A DNA stretch of 64,000 nt from assembly GCF_024703895.1 (NCBI RefSeq), contig NZ_CP087968.1, positions 2,852,001 to 2,916,000 of the forward strand, read 5' to 3'. The notes under the pieces were generated by a model. That model saw only the letters and a list, made by a program, of their open reading frames with translations, searched no databases and was not told the origin of the DNA. Shown piece by piece: positions 1 through 10,188 of this stretch. Source of the stretch: Nocardioides sp. B-3 (lineage in GTDB: Bacteria > Actinomycetota > Actinomycetes > Propionibacteriales > Nocardioidaceae). The position numbers and the translations under genes are program-made. The stretch's first letter is position 1, and the number at the start of each line of letters is the position of its first letter.

Positions 1-16
1 GAGAAGGACCACGTGA

Positions 17-45
17 GCACCCGCGCCCTTCGGGGCGCGGGGTGC
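17..45. terminator. UUCG-tetraloop hairpin, probable terminator of an upstream gene
   Basis: A 9-bp G/C stem (20-28 with 33-41) closes on the loop ttcg and extends by three more pairs across a one-base bulge. No T-run follows. It lies just upstream of the MaoC gene, so it most likely ends a gene outside the window. It also argues that the MaoC gene starts at 61 and not at an earlier in-frame codon. Confidence 0.5.
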
Positions 46-60
46 GGCACGATATGGCCC

Positions 61-1110
61 ATGAGCAAGACGACGACTGGCAAGACCAACGCAGGCAACT
101 CCTTCGAGGACTTCACCGTCGGCCGGGTGATCGAGCACGCGACGCCGCGCACGATCACCGAGGGTGACCGCGCGCTCTACCGGGCGCTCTACCCGACGCG
201 CTTCGCCCTGCCGAGCAGCGCGGAGTTCGCCCACAGCGTCGGCCTCGAGCAGCACCCCGTCGAGGAGCTCATCGGCTTCCACATCGCCTTCGGCAAGACC
301 GTCCCCGACGTCTCGCTCAACGCGGTCGCCAACCTCGGCTACGCCGAGTGCCGGTTCCACCAGCCGGTCGTGCCGGGCGACACGCTGCGCACGAAGTCCG
401 AGGTCATCGGGCTCAAGCAGAACTCCAACGGCAAGACCGGCGTCGTCTACGTCCGCTCGACCGCCACCAACCAGCGCGGCGAGGTCGCCATCGACTGGTG
501 CCGCTGGGTGATGGTCAACAAGCGTGACGAGGACGCCCCCGCGCCGGAGCCGTTCGTGCCCGACCTCAAGCCCGCGCTCGCCGCGACTGACCTGAAGATT
601 CCCGCCGGCCCGGACTTCACGGCGTACGACGAAGTGGCGGCGGGGGAGAAGCACCGCTTCGGTGACTACGAGGTGGGCGAGAAGATCGACCACGTCGACG
701 GGGTGACCCTCACCGACCCCGAGCACATGCTCGCGACGCGCCTGTGGCAGAACACCGCCAAGGTGCACTTCAACACGCAGGCCCGTCCCGACGGCAACCG
801 GCTGATCTACGGCGGCCACGTCATCTCGATGGCGCGCGCCCTGTCCTTCAACGGCCCGGCCAACGCCCAGCTCATCGCGGCGATCAACGCCGGCGCACAC
901 GTCGCGCCGGCCTACGCCGATCGCACGATCTATGCCCGGTCCGAGGTCCTCGACAAGGCCGAGACGGACGCCCCGGGTGTGGGCGCGTTGCGGCTGCGCC
1001 TCGTCGCCACCCGGGGTCGAGACGAGTCGATGACGCTGCGCGGTGAGGACGGCAAGTACGCCGACGGCGTGCTGCTCGACCTCGACTACTGGGTGCTCAT
1101 CCCGATCTGA
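61..1110 (+). CDS. MaoC-type dehydratase (double hot-dog)
   Basis: Intact 349-residue protein. The N-terminal half carries the hot-dog hydratase core (FHIAFGKTVPDVSLNAVANL, then ECRFHQPVVPGDTL), and the second half repeats the fold, as in two-domain MaoC proteins of the mesaconyl-CoA or enoyl-CoA hydratase type. The expected reaction is reversible hydration of an acyl-CoA double bond in the cytosol; the substrate cannot be read from the sequence. ATG 61 is preferred because earlier in-frame codons lie inside a hairpin. The 3' end overlaps the converging MFS gene by about 25 bp. Confidence 0.85.
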   Translation: MSKTTTGKTNAGNSFEDFTVGRVIEHATPRTITEGDRALYRALYPTRFALPSSAEFAHSVGLEQHPVEELIGFHIAFGKTVPDVSLNAVANLGYAECRFHQPVVPGDTLRTKSEVIGLKQNSNGKTGVVYVRSTATNQRGEVAIDWCRWVMVNKRDEDAPAPEPFVPDLKPALAATDLKIPAGPDFTAYDEVAAGEKHRFGDYEVGEKIDHVDGVTLTDPEHMLATRLWQNTAKVHFNTQARPDGNRLIYGGHVISMARALSFNGPANAQLIAAINAGAHVAPAYADRTIYARSEVLDKAETDAPGVGALRLRLVATRGRDESMTLRGEDGKYADGVLLDLDYWVLIPI

Positions 1111-2248
1111 TCGGGCGTCGGCACCGGCGCCGGAGCGAAGGCACGAGCGAGCGGCAGCAGGAGCAGCACCAGCACCATCGGTACGGCGAAGCCCACCCGC
1201 AACGAGCCCGCGCCGGCCAGCCCCGTGAGCACCGAGCCGAGCAGCGCACCGACGTAGTTGAACTGGTTGAAGCGGGCGATCACGGCATCGACCCGCGCCT
1301 GCCGTGCCGCGCCCGTCAGCGCGGTGGACGATGCGAGCACCGCGGCGGCGGAGTAGCTCAGGGGCGCGATCACGGCCACCCCGAGCCCCAGCACCGTGAA
1401 GCCCAGCACCGCGACCGGCCACGTCGGCGCGAGCACGATGACGAGAAGCGCGCCGAAGGCGACCACGGCGCCATGCCGCAGCACGGCCACCGGGCCGTGG
1501 CGCGACCGAGGTGTCGCCGGCGAGCCTCATGAATCCGCTGGCGACGAGGTAGGGCAGCGTCGCGAGCGCGACGAGCCCCGACGGGGTGTCGAAGGTGTCG
1601 TCGAGGTAGGTCGGTCCCCGGGTGGCCGCGGCCGTGTCGACCATGTAGAAGAGGACGAGCGCCGCACCGACCGGGGGCAGCGGTCGCCACGGGACGGCTT
1701 CCACCGCGGCCGCGGTGACGGGCAGGACATCGCGACGGAGGTAGGGCGCGAACGCGACGACCGGGGGCAGCAGCGCCACCACCGCGGCCCACCGGAAGTC
1801 CAGCGAGCCGGTCGCGATCGTGATGACCGAACCGACGATGCCGCCCAGCGTCCACATGCCGTGGAAGGAGGGAAGGATCGGCCGTCCGTAGCCGTGCTCG
1901 ATCGCGACCGCCTGCATGTTGGTCGACGCGTCGACGACGCCCAGCGCCACGCCGTACGCCGCCATCCCCAGCACGAAGACCGGGAACGCCGGAGCGAGGA
2001 CCAGCACCGGCACCGCGACCGCTGCGAGCAGGAACCCCGAACGCAGCACGACGGCGCTGTCGGTCGATCGCGCAGCGCTCTCGGCCAGCACCGAGCCGAC
2101 GCCGGCGAGCACGACCATCATCAGCAGGATCAGTGACAGCGTCACCTCGCTGAAGTCCCACCGGTCGCGCACGTCGGGCAACCGGGTCGTGAGCGAGATG
2201 AACACCGGGCCACCGGGTGAAGAACGCCGCACCGTCCGCGAAGCGCGC
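1086..2248 (-). CDS. MFS transporter, frameshifted
   Basis: Joined frames give a roughly 380-residue membrane protein: an N-terminal stretch with VFISLTTRLPDVRDRWDFSE, about ten hydrophobic segments, and an intact C-terminal third (1086-1490) with YSAAAVLASS and RFNQFNYVGALLGS. This matches the YbfB/fucose-permease-like MFS class; the substrate is unknown. Breaks lie near 1500 and at two points near 2205-2215. Restoring A in two ccgg motifs there gives in-frame CAG codons. The true 5' end is unclear because a stop sits at 2249-2251. Confidence 0.7.
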
Positions 2249-2308
2249 TCAGCGCAGGTTCTCACTGTGCAGCCTTCCCATGGGCACGATCGTGACAGAC
2301 TCCGGGCC

Positions 2309-2886
2309 ATGTCCGCAGACGCTTCGTTCTCCAGCGAGCTGTGGCTCGTCCGCCACGGCGAGACCGAGTGGAGCCGCGACGGCCGCCACACGTCGACCAC
2401 GGACCTGCCGCTGACCGATCACGGCATCGAGGTCGCGCACACGCTGGCCCCACGGCTCGCCGACGTCGAGTTCGAGCAGGTCCTGACCAGCCCTCGCCAG
2501 CGCGCACGGCACACCGCCGAGCTGGTCGGGTTCACGGACGCGTCCGTCGACGAGGACCTCGTCGAGTGGGCGTACGGCGACTACGAGGGCATCTCCACGG
2601 CCGTCATCCGTGAGACGGTGCCCGGCTGGACGGTGTGGTCACACCCGACCCCCGGAGGCGAGACCGCCGCGCAGGTCACCGAGCGCCTCGACCGCGTCGT
2701 CGCCCGCGCGCTCCTGCGAGGGACGAACCCCTCGTGTTCGGCCACGGGCACGCCCTGCGTGCCCTCACGGCACGCTGGCTGGAGCAGCCGGTGGACGAGG
2801 GCCGATACTTCCGGCTCGACACCTCCACCCTCTCGGTGCTCGGCTGGGAGCGCGAGACGCCGGTCCTGCTGCGCTGGAACTCTTGA
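2309..2886 (+). CDS. Histidine phosphatase family protein (Rv3214/Gpm2-like), one frameshift
   Basis: About 192 residues. The phosphohistidine motif VRHGETEW is at residues 13-20, the second catalytic histidine is in LVFGHGHALRAL, and the acid-base region is EWAYGDYEG. It is a phosphatase of the phosphoglycerate-mutase superfamily; in mycobacteria the syntenic gene is gpm2. One break at 2713-2716 is fixed by reading cctg as cctgg, which gives ALLARDEPLVFGHG. The divergent neighbour is the MFS transporter; DUF6758 follows 31 bp downstream. Confidence 0.85.
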
Positions 2887-2917
2887 CGGCCCCGTCGCCC
2901 ACGGCCACCGTGGAGCC

Positions 2918-3548
2918 ATGCTCCACCCCGGCTGTCCCCGGTGCAGCCTCCCGCTGACGGAGGTCGCACACACGTGGGCCTGCCCTGAGCACGGCCCGAC
3001 GCCGCCCCTGTGGCGCCCGCGGGAGTCGACGTACGACGCGTTCGTCAAGCACCTCGAGCATGCGAACGACTTCCCGACCTATCTGCCCCGGCCGATGGGT
3101 CCGGGTTGGCAGGTGACCGACTTCGGCGTGGTCGTCCCGGGACGGCAAGCGCCCTCGCGCGACGGTGAGCTGTGTCTCCGGCACCAGCGCGCTCGACGGG
3201 CCGGTGGACGTGCTGGTCGTGTCCGAGGAGCCGGGCACCGGCCTCGGTGCCCGCGTCGCGCGCCTGACCAGCCCCGATCCACGCGACATCGGCGAGGGGC
3301 CGCCCGTGGTGAAGGTGCGCATCGGTCCCGGGCCGGTGTCGCTGTGGGCGGTGTCGACGAGCGACGCCGATGAGGAGTTCGACCGGTTCGTGATGGTGGG
3401 GGAGGCCGCGGGCCGCTGGCTGTGGCTGGTGCTGCGGCCCGCGTCGGCGATGCTGCTGATGCGTGACGAGTGGATCCTGCGCGATGTCGCGGGCATCGGC
3501 GCACCCCCGGTGGAGATGTCCTTCGGTGGGCCGCCGCCGGTGTGGTGA
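2918..3548 (+). CDS. DUF6758 family protein, one frameshift
   Basis: About 209 residues. An N-terminal zinc-ribbon-like start (CPRCSLPLTEVAHTWACPEH) is followed by the typical DUF6758 body: GWQVTDFGVVV, LDGPVDVLVVSEEPGTGLGAR, and a C-terminal GRWLWLVLRPASAMLLMRDE. Function is unknown. In Streptomyces and relatives this family sits directly upstream of a PHP phosphoesterase, as here (13-bp gap), so the two are probably cotranscribed. The reading frame breaks near 3150. Confidence 0.8.
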
Positions 3549-3561
3549 GTAGCCTGCCTGA

Positions 3562-4439
3562 GTGCGCATCGACCTCCATACCCACTCGTCGGTCAGCGAC
3601 GGGACGGACGACCCGGCCACGCTGGTGCGGCACGCGGCCGCGGCGGGGCTCGATGTCGTCGGGCTGACGGACCACGACACCGCGGAGGGCTGGCCCGAAG
3701 CGGCTGCCGCAGCGGCCGAGGTCGGCATCACGCTCGTGCGCGGCATGGAGATCAGCACCGCCCTCGGTTCGGCCAGCGTGCACCTGCTCGGCTACCTCCC
3801 CCGACCCGACCCACCCGCCGCTAGCACTGGCGCTCGACAAGATCCTCGACGGCCGCAACTCACGGGTGCCGGCGATCTGCGCCAAGCTGCAGGCGCTCGG
3901 CTTCGACGTCACCGAGGAGGCCGTGCGCCGCCGTGCGGCCGACGCCGCGGCCACCGGTCGTCCGCACGTCGCGGACGTGATGGTCGCCGCCGGCATCGTG
4001 GTCGACCGGGACGAGGCGTTCGCCCGGTTCCTGAACCCCGGCCGACCCGGCTACGTCAACCGCTACGCCGTACCCCTCTCCGAGGCGATCGCCCCGGTGA
4101 CCGGGGCCGGCGGAGTCAGCGTGATCGCCCACCCGTGGGGGCGCGGACGGGCCGGCGTGCTGCCCGAGGCGACCCCCGGCCGACCTGCGCGACCGGGGCC
4201 CGGTGGGCATCGAGGTCGACCACCGGGACCACGATCCCGCGACCCGCGACCGGTTGCGGGCGATCGCGCGCAACCTCGACCTCGTCGTCACGGGTTCCAG
4301 CGACCACCACGGCGCCGGCAAGAACAACCACGACCTCGGGTGCAACACCACGGCGTCCGAGGAGTACGACCGCCTGCTCGACCTCGCCGCCCGGGCCGCC
4401 GTTGCCAGTGGGCGGGCGGCCCCGGGCGTGCTCGCCTGA
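3562..4439 (+). CDS. PHP-domain phosphoesterase, two frameshifts
   Basis: About 290 residues starting at GTG 3562. PHP metal-binding motifs are visible: RIDLHTHSSVSDGT (DxHxH) near the N-terminus, GLTDHDT, GMEIS, IAHPWG, and a late GSSDHHG. The family includes trinuclear-metal phosphoesterases such as 3',5'-nucleoside bisphosphate phosphatases; the exact substrate is not known. Breaks lie near 3805 and 4173. The second is fixed by reading ccccgg as cctgg (ATLADLRDRGPVGIEVDH). It follows DUF6758 in an apparent operon and converges on the SDR gene. Confidence 0.85.
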
Positions 4440-4443
4440 CGTC

Positions 4444-5196
4444 CTACTTGCGGCCCATCGACTGGAACCGCTGCAGCACGCTGCTCGGCACGGCGCGCGT
4501 CAGAGCCACCACGGTCTTGTACTGCGCGCCCGGGATCGAGAAGGTGCGCCCCTTGTCGAAGTCGGCCAGCGCCGTCTTCACCAGGAACTCCACGTCGAGC
4601 CACATGAAGTTGTCGCCGCGCTTGACCTGCATCCGCTCGTGGAACTCGGTCTTGGTGAAGCCCGGGCACAGCGCCATCACGGTCACGCCCTGCGGCTTGT
4701 ACTCGTTGTGCGCCCACTCGCTGAAGCTGTTCACCCACGCCTTGGCCGCCGAGTAGGTGCCGCGCGGCAGGAACGCCGCCACCGAGGACACGTTGATGAC
4801 GCCGCCTCGACCACGTTCGGCCATCGGCCCCAGCGCGGCGTGCGAGAGCCGCAGGACGGCGGTGACGAGCACGTCGAGCATGCCCGCCTCCTCCTCGATG
4901 GAGTTCTCGAGGAAGCGCTTCTTGAGCCCGAAGCCCGCGTTGTTGACGAGCAGCTCGATCGGACGGTCGCGGTCCGCCAGACGCGCCTCCACGGTCGCGC
5001 ACTGGGCCTTGTCGACGAGATCGGCCACGAACACCTCGACCTCCACGCCGTACGCCGATCGCAGCTCCTCCGCAACGGAGCCCAGCCGGGCCTCGTCGCG
5101 GGCCACCAGCACGAGGCCGTGTCCCCGGGCGGCGAGCTGGCGGGCGAATTCGAGGCCGATGCCGGCGGTCGCGCCGGTCACGAGTGCGGAAGTCAT
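4444..5196 (-). CDS. Short-chain dehydrogenase/reductase
   Basis: Intact 250-residue classical SDR. The NAD(P)-binding TGATAGIG is at residues 8-15, NNAG at about 89, the catalytic Ser in NVSSVAA, and the YSAAK catalytic pair follows. The C-terminal part (CPGFTKTEFHERM) resembles the DltE/SadH-type oxidoreductases of actinobacteria. The substrate is not deducible. It converges on the PHP gene with a 4-bp gap and diverges from parA, so its promoter lies in the 60-bp gap at 5197-5256. Confidence 0.85.
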   Translation of the reverse strand: MTSALVTGATAGIGLEFARQLAARGHGLVLVARDEARLGSVAEELRSAYGVEVEVFVADLVDKAQCATVEARLADRDRPIELLVNNAGFGLKKRFLENSIEEEAGMLDVLVTAVLRLSHAALGPMAERGRGGVINVSSVAAFLPRGTYSAAKAWVNSFSEWAHNEYKPQGVTVMALCPGFTKTEFHERMQVKRGDNFMWLDVEFLVKTALADFDKGRTFSIPGAQYKTVVALTRAVPSSVLQRFQSMGRK

Positions 5197-5256
5197 GCGC
5201 CCAGCAAACAGGTGTCGTCACAACGCGGGCAACCCGGTCGGGCATGATGGGACGTG

Positions 5257-6039
5257 ATGACCACGACACTCGCGATCGCCAACCAGAAGGGTGGCGTCGC
5301 CAAGACCACCTCGGTGGCCTCGATCGGCGCTGCCCTCGTCGAGCTCGGACACAAGGTCCTGCTCGTCGATCTCGACCCGCAGGCGTGCCTGACCTTCTCG
5401 CTGGGCATCGACCCGGAGGACCTCGAGATCTCGGTCCACCACGTCCTCACCAAGGGCCCGGACCCGACCGAGGCCATCATCGAGACCGAGGACGGCGTCG
5501 ACCTGCTGCCGGCCACGATCGAGCTGGCCGGGGCCGAGGCCGACCTGCTGACGCGCACCGGTCGCGAGCACGTCATCAAGAGCGCGATCGAGGCGCTGGC
5601 CGAGGACGACGTCGACTACGACTGGGTGCTGCTCGACTGTCCGCCCTCCTTGGGCGTGCTCACCGTCGCCGCCCTGACCGCCGCCGACGGGGTGCTGATC
5701 CCGCTGCAGTGCGAGACCCTGTCCCACCGCGGTGTCGGCCAGCTGCTCGACACGGTGCACGACGTGCGCCGCTTCACCAACCGCAAGCTCGAGGTCTGGG
5801 GGTGCTGCCGACGTTGTACGACGGCCGGACCAACCACGCCCGCACCGTCCTCGAGACGATCAGCGACACCTACGACCTCGAGGTCGTCGAGCCGCCGATC
5901 CCCAAGACGATCAAGTTCGCCGAGGCGCCTGCCGCCGGTCGTTCGATCCTCGGCGACGAGCCGCAGCAGCAAGGGCGCCCGGGCCTACCGCGAGGTGGCC
6001 GCCAACCTCGTCAAGCGCTCCCTACGGCCCAAGGCCTGA
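5257..6039 (+). CDS. ParA/Soj-family ATPase (Rv3213c-like), two frameshifts
   Basis: About 260 residues. The deviant Walker A motif NQKGGVAKTTS follows directly after the start; Walker B is WVLLDCPPSLG and the switch region is VDLDPQA. It is an orphan relative of ParA with no ParB partner here; in mycobacteria the same gene lies by the RhlE-like helicase. Breaks lie at about 5796 (ctgg for cctgg, restoring VLGVLPTLYDGR) and at 5948-5953 (cctcgg for cctgg, restoring ILATSRSSKGARAYRE). GTG 5254 is an alternative start. The next gene begins 4 bp downstream. Confidence 0.85.
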   Translation: MTTTLAIANQKGGVAKTTSVASIGAALVELGHKVLLVDLDPQACLTFSLGIDPEDLEISVHHVLTKGPDPTEAIIETEDGVDLLPATIELAGAEADLLTRTGREHVIKSAIEALAEDDVDYDWVLLDCPPSLGVLTVAALTAADGVLIPLQCETLSHRGVGQLLDTVHDVRRFTNRKLEVWGCCRRCTTAGPTTPAPSSRRSATPTTSRSSSRRSPRRSSSPRRLPPVVRSSATSRSSKGARAYREVAANLVKRSLRPKA

Positions 6040-6043
6040 GCCC

Positions 6044-6691
6044 ATGAGCCGCCACCGGTCCGCTCGTCCGCGCTACGGCCGGATCGCGCTGGCCGTGGCG
6101 GCGCTGGCCGTGACCGGCTTCTCCGTGCTCGGCGGAGTGGGCGTGATCCCGAGCCCGCAGTCCGCGGCGTACGGCGAACGCCCCGCCGCCACCAAGCCGT
6201 CCTCGCCGTCCTCGTCGCCCAGCGAGACCGCGGTCGTCGAGCCTGCACTGCAGGGGCCCAGTGCGCCGGTCGCGGAGGAGATCGACCCCGAGGCGCTTCC
6301 CGCGCAGTCCGGCAAGGGTCGCAGGATCGTCTTCAGCGAGACCGAGCAGCGGGTCTGGCTGGTCCGCAAGGACGGCACCGTGCGCCGTACCTATCTGGTG
6401 TCTGGCAGCACGGAGGACAACCTCGACCCCGGTCGCTACTCCGTATTCTCCCGGGTCGCGCTGGGCCGTCGGTGTCGACGACTCCGGGGTGATGGAGTAC
6501 TTCGTCCGGTTCGCCCGGGGGAGCAGGCTGCCATCGGCTTCCACACCATCCCGACCAAGCTCGGCACCGTGCTCCAGAGCCGCGCGCAGCTCGGCACCCC
6601 GCAGTCGCACGGCTGCATCCGACAGGCCAAGGCAGACGCCATCTCGTTGTGGAACTTCGCCCCCGAGGGCAGCACGGTCGTGGTGATCTGA
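6044..6691 (+). CDS. Secreted L,D-transpeptidase-like protein
   Basis: About 215 residues. It starts with an arginine-rich stretch and one hydrophobic segment (IALAVAALAVTGFSVLGG), then a Ser/Pro-rich linker, then a YkuD-type domain ending in the catalytic SHGCIR motif (nucleophile Cys). The family crosslinks peptidoglycan by 3-3 bonds or anchors proteins to the wall. Two compensating shifts at 6458-6464 and 6513-6521 corrupt about 20 internal residues. Reading them as cctgg and ccagg restores VAWAVGVDDSGVMEYF and FAQGEQAAIGFH. It sits 4 bp behind parA. Confidence 0.8.
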   Translation: MSRHRSARPRYGRIALAVAALAVTGFSVLGGVGVIPSPQSAAYGERPAATKPSSPSSSPSETAVVEPALQGPSAPVAEEIDPEALPAQSGKGRRIVFSETEQRVWLVRKDGTVRRTYLVSGSTEDNLDPGRYSVFSRVALGRRCRRLRGDGVLRPVRPGEQAAIGFHTIPTKLGTVLQSRAQLGTPQSHGCIRQAKADAISLWNFAPEGSTVVVI

Positions 6692-6761
6692 GTCGCGGAC
6701 CCACGCTTCTACCACCCGCGAGGATTTGGCGACCCGCCGGGGCCCTTGCCAAGGTGTCCGG

Positions 6762-7651
6762 ATGGCACACACCCCCAAGGCCTTCGCTGCCGCCTGCGCG
6801 CTCACCGTCAGCCTCGCGCTGACGCCCGTCATCACGGGCGGCTCGGCGGCCCGAGGCGGAGCCGAAGCCGACGCCGACGAGCACCCCGACCGCCACTCCC
6901 ACGCCGACGGAGACCGTGACTCCTGACCCCGCGGTCGAGAAGCCCCGCAACGGCTACGGGTTGCGCCTGACGACGTTCAACATCCTGAGCAGCTCGATCG
7001 CTCGTGGCGGCATCGACCGCGCCACCCGCGCCGCGCGCTGGGTCCAGGGACCGGGGAGCCGACGCCGCGGCCTTCCGGGGAGGTCGCGAAGGACCAGTTG
7101 CGCCAGATGCAGACGGTGATGCCGAAGTACAGCTTCTTCCCGCGCCGTGGGCTCGGCACCCGGGGGTCGGCCATCCAGATCGCCCGGAACACCAGCACGG
7201 TCAAGAAGATGGAGACCGGCTACATCATGCGCCCGTTCTCGGGCTGGGCGCGTCCGATTCCCTACGTGCGCCTGCGTGACCGCGAGACGGGCCGCGGCTT
7301 CTGGGTCGTGGCGATCCACAACGCCCCCGGTGGACAGGAGCGCAGGCGCGACATCTCCACCGCCGCCGAGATCAAGCTGATCAAGAAGCTGGCGTCCCAG
7401 CGGGATCGTCCGGTGTTCGTGATCGGCGACGTCAACGAGCGCTCCGAGTTCTGCCAGAAGGTCGCCGGCGCGACCCCGCTGATCTCCATGAACGGTGGTT
7501 CCGAGAAGAACCCGTGCCCCGTGCCGCGCTTCGGCGGCCCTGACTGGATGCTGGGCTCCGGCGCCGAGTTCTCGGACTTCGAGAAGGTCTACAACGGCAT
7601 CAGCGACCACCCCGCACTCACCGCGCGCCCTGGGTGCCGTCCAAGAACTGA
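6762..7651 (+). CDS. Secreted endonuclease/exonuclease/phosphatase-fold protein, several frameshifts
   Basis: About 295 residues: a signal peptide (AAACALTVSLALTPVI), a Pro/Thr linker (PKPTPTSTPTATPTPT), and an EEP domain with RLTTFNILS, a degenerate FxEV (near 7075), VAIHNAP, VIGDVNE and a closing GISDHPAL, which are standard metal and catalytic motifs of DNase I-like hydrolases. The substrate is unknown (nucleic acid, phospholipid or inositol phosphate). Breaks lie near 6860, 7050, 7075 and 7630; the last joins to a PWVPSKN stop. The gene ends at a strong inverted repeat shared with the converging helicase gene. Confidence 0.75.
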
Positions 7652-7678
7652 GCGGGCACAAAGGCACACCAAATCAGT

Positions 7679-7718
7679 CCGACCGGGCACAAAGTTTCGT
7701 AACTTTGTGCCCGGTCGG
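7679..7718. terminator. Perfect 18-bp inverted repeat, bidirectional terminator candidate
   Basis: Arms 7679-7696 and 7701-7718 are exact reverse complements around the loop tcgt. A third copy of the right arm (one mismatch at its first base) lies at 7732-7749, directly against the stop codon of the helicase gene, and part of the left arm recurs near 7653. It sits between two converging genes, where a two-way terminator is expected. Confidence 0.7.
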
Positions 7719-7749
7719 CGTTGGTGCTGGTGACTTTGTGCCCGGTCGG

Positions 7750-9240
7750 TCAGGCCTCGTTGGTCGTGGCCGCAGGGTGCAGCGCCGCCACCGGAGCGGG
7801 TACAGGCGACGACGGTTGGTGCGCGCCACCACGGGCTTGTCACCGGCGGGAGCGGACTCAGGGCTGGCCGGCCGTCTCCCGGGCCGCGGGAGCACCGCCG
7901 CGGGTGCGACTGCGGTTGCGGTTGCGGGCGGGACGGTCGCCGGCGGGCTTGTCGTCGCGACGGCCGCGATCGCTGCCCCGGTCGCCACCACGGTCCTCGC
8001 GGGGGCTTGCGCTCCACGGGAGCCGCGTCGACGATCCGGCCCTTGGTGCCCGACGGGATGCCCCGGGTCGTGGAAGAGGTGCTCGGACGTGGAGTAGGTC
8101 TCCGTCGGGTCCGGGAACGGCAGGTCCAGCGTCTTGTTGATCATCTTCCAACGCGCGATGTCCGGCCAGTCGACCAGCGTGATCGCCGTACCGGACGCGC
8201 CAGCGCGACCCGTGCGACCGATGCGGTGGACGTAGGTCTTGTCGTCCTCGGGGCAGGTGTAGTTGACGACGTGCGAGACGCCGCGCACGTCGATGCCGCG
8301 GGCCGCGACGTCGGTGCACACCAGCACCTTGAGCTTGTCCTCGCGGAACTTGGCGAGGGCCTTCTCGCGGGCGATCTGCGCCATGTCACCGTGCAGCGGA
8401 GCGGCGGAGAAGCCGCGTTCGGCCGAGTCGTCGGCAATGCGCTGCGACTGACGCTTGGTGCGGGTGAAGACGATCATCTTCTCGGCGTCGTCGGCCTGCA
8501 GGACGCGACCGATGATCTCGGGCTTGTCGAGGTCGTGCGCGAGGTAGATGAACTGAGCCGTTGCGGGAACGGTGGAGTTCTCGTAGGACGACTCGGCGCG
8601 GATGTTCATCGGGTGGCGCATGTGGGTGCGTGCCGGGGCCACGATCGCGGCCGGCATCGTGGCCGAGAACAGCATCGTCTGGCGAGTCTCGGGGGTGAGG
8701 CTGAGCAGGCGCTCCACGTCGGGCAGGAAGCCCGGGTCGAGCATCTCGTCGGCCTCGTCCAGCACGAGCGCGTGCACGTGGGAGAGATCGAGGGCCTTGC
8801 GGTTGGCCGGGTCGATGAGCCGACCGGGCGTGCCGACGACGATGTCGACGCCGGAGGCCGGGGTGTCGAGCTGGGTGTCGTAGCCGACGCCGCCGTAGAC
8901 CGTCAGGACCCGGAGACCGAGGTCGGCGCTGGCGAGGTGCAGGTCGTTGGAGACCCGGAGCGCGAGCTCGCGGGTCGGCGCGACGATGAGCGCCTGCGGC
9001 TTGCCCTGCGGCATGTCGGCGTAGGCGGGGTCGGTCATGGTGACGCTGCGCTGCAGCACCGGGATGCCGAACGCGAGGGTCTTGCCGGTGCCCGTGCGGG
9101 CTCGGCCGATCAGGTCGGTGCCCATCAGGGCGACCGAGAGGGTCATCTCCCCGGATGGCGAAGGGGGTGATGATGCCTGCGCGCTCGAGGGCGTCGCAGA
9201 TCTCGGGGAGCACCCCGAGCTCACGGAATGTGGTGGTCAC
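7750..9240 (-). CDS. rhlE: DEAD/DEAH-box RNA helicase (RhlE-like), frameshifted
   Basis: About 490 residues. It has Q-motif region TPFAI(Q)EM, motif I ARTGTGKT, motif Ia PTRELA, motif II DEAD, motif III SAT, and motif VI HRIGRTGRAG, then a basic Arg/Gly-rich tail. It is an ATP-dependent RNA helicase for ribosome or RNA-decay work. The first break (9149-9154, ccccgg for cctgg) removes the invariant Q-motif glutamine. Another at about 8061-8067 separates the core from the basic tail, and a third near 7800 gives the ending VAALHPAATTNEA. Confidence 0.9.
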
Positions 9241-9381
9241 GATATTCGCTTTCTGTTCTCAGTCCTCGTCGTGCGGCGGACTCGGAGAGAGAAAGCCAGC
9301 CGCGCACATGCGTCGGGGCCGGTCAGTGGATGTGCGAAACACGGCCCTCGATGGGCCCATCCTATCGCCTAGGGTTCTGGC

Positions 9382-10070
9382 ATGACTGAATCGCCGGGCG
9401 CGCCGCCCCGGGACCCCGCGTACACCGCGGCCGTGATCGACCTCCTCGGCGCCATCGCCTACGGCGAGCTCAGCGCCTTCGAGCGACTGGCCGAGGACGC
9501 CAAGCTCGCCCCCACACTGGAGGACAAGGTCGCCATCGGGTCCATGGCGGCGGCCGAGTTCACCCACCTCGAACGACTCCATGCGCGGCTTCGAGAGCTC
9601 GGCGCCGATCCCTACGCCGCCATGTCGTCCTTCCGGTCGGCTTCGACGACTTCCACGCGCACACGCAGCCGGCCGACTGGTACGAAGGGCTGATCAAGGC
9701 CTACGTCGGCGAGGGCGTCGCCGCCGACTTCTACCGCGAGATCGCGGCCTACCTCGACCCCAGCACCCGCGACCTGATCATCAACAGCCCGGCCGATGCC
9801 GGCCAGTCCGCGTTCGTGGTCGATCGGGTGCGTGCCGGGATCGCGGAGGACCACCGCCCGGGCGGCCGCCCGGCGCTGTGGGGGCGACGACTCATGGGGG
9901 AGGCGCTCACGCAGGCGCAGCGCGTCGCGGCCGAGCGCGACGCCCTGACCGCCCTGCTCGCGGGTGGTGTCGACCGGCCCGGCCTCGACCTCGCGGCCCC
10001 GGGCCGGATGTTCGCGCGGTTGACCGAGAACCACGCCCAGCGGATGGCGGACCCGGGGCTCGACGCCTGA
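9382..10070 (+). CDS. Ferritin-like fold protein (Rv3210c-like), one frameshift
   Basis: About 229 residues, mostly helical. Paired carboxylate/His motifs are spaced as in ferritin-like four-helix bundles: GELSAFERL, AAAEFTHLERL, YVGEGVAADFYREIA, and a final ENHAQRM. The family resembles MiaE-type tRNA hydroxylases, but the substrate in actinobacteria is not established. One break at 9633-9636 (ccgg for ccagg) restores SSFQVGFDDFHAHTQPADW. It diverges from the rhlE-like gene, the same neighbour pair as in mycobacteria. Confidence 0.75.
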
Positions 10071-10102
10071 GTCGCTGGCGCGGTACCCGACCGGATCTTT
10101 TC

Positions 10103-10154
10103 AGCGGTGCGTGAGCCACATTTGCCGGCGCGAAAATGTGGGCGTGGCACCGCT
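10103..10154. repeat. Imperfect palindrome, copy 1 of 2
   Basis: Left arm 10103-10123 and right arm 10133-10154 pair over about 20 bases with a few mismatches; the core is ggtgcgtgagccacatt. A second related palindrome follows 35 bp later. Both lie in the non-coding gap between the ferritin-like gene and the converging glsB, so they may be REP-like elements or termination signals. Confidence 0.55.
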
Positions 10155-10188
10155 GTCGGGTGAGTTGCGAGGGACTCGCCGCGGCGGC

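Noticed and set aside
1396..2136. Long open frame on the plus strand opposite the MFS gene
   Set aside because: The product is Arg/Asp/His-rich low-complexity sequence typical of antisense frames in high-GC DNA, and the minus strand encodes recognisable membrane helices.
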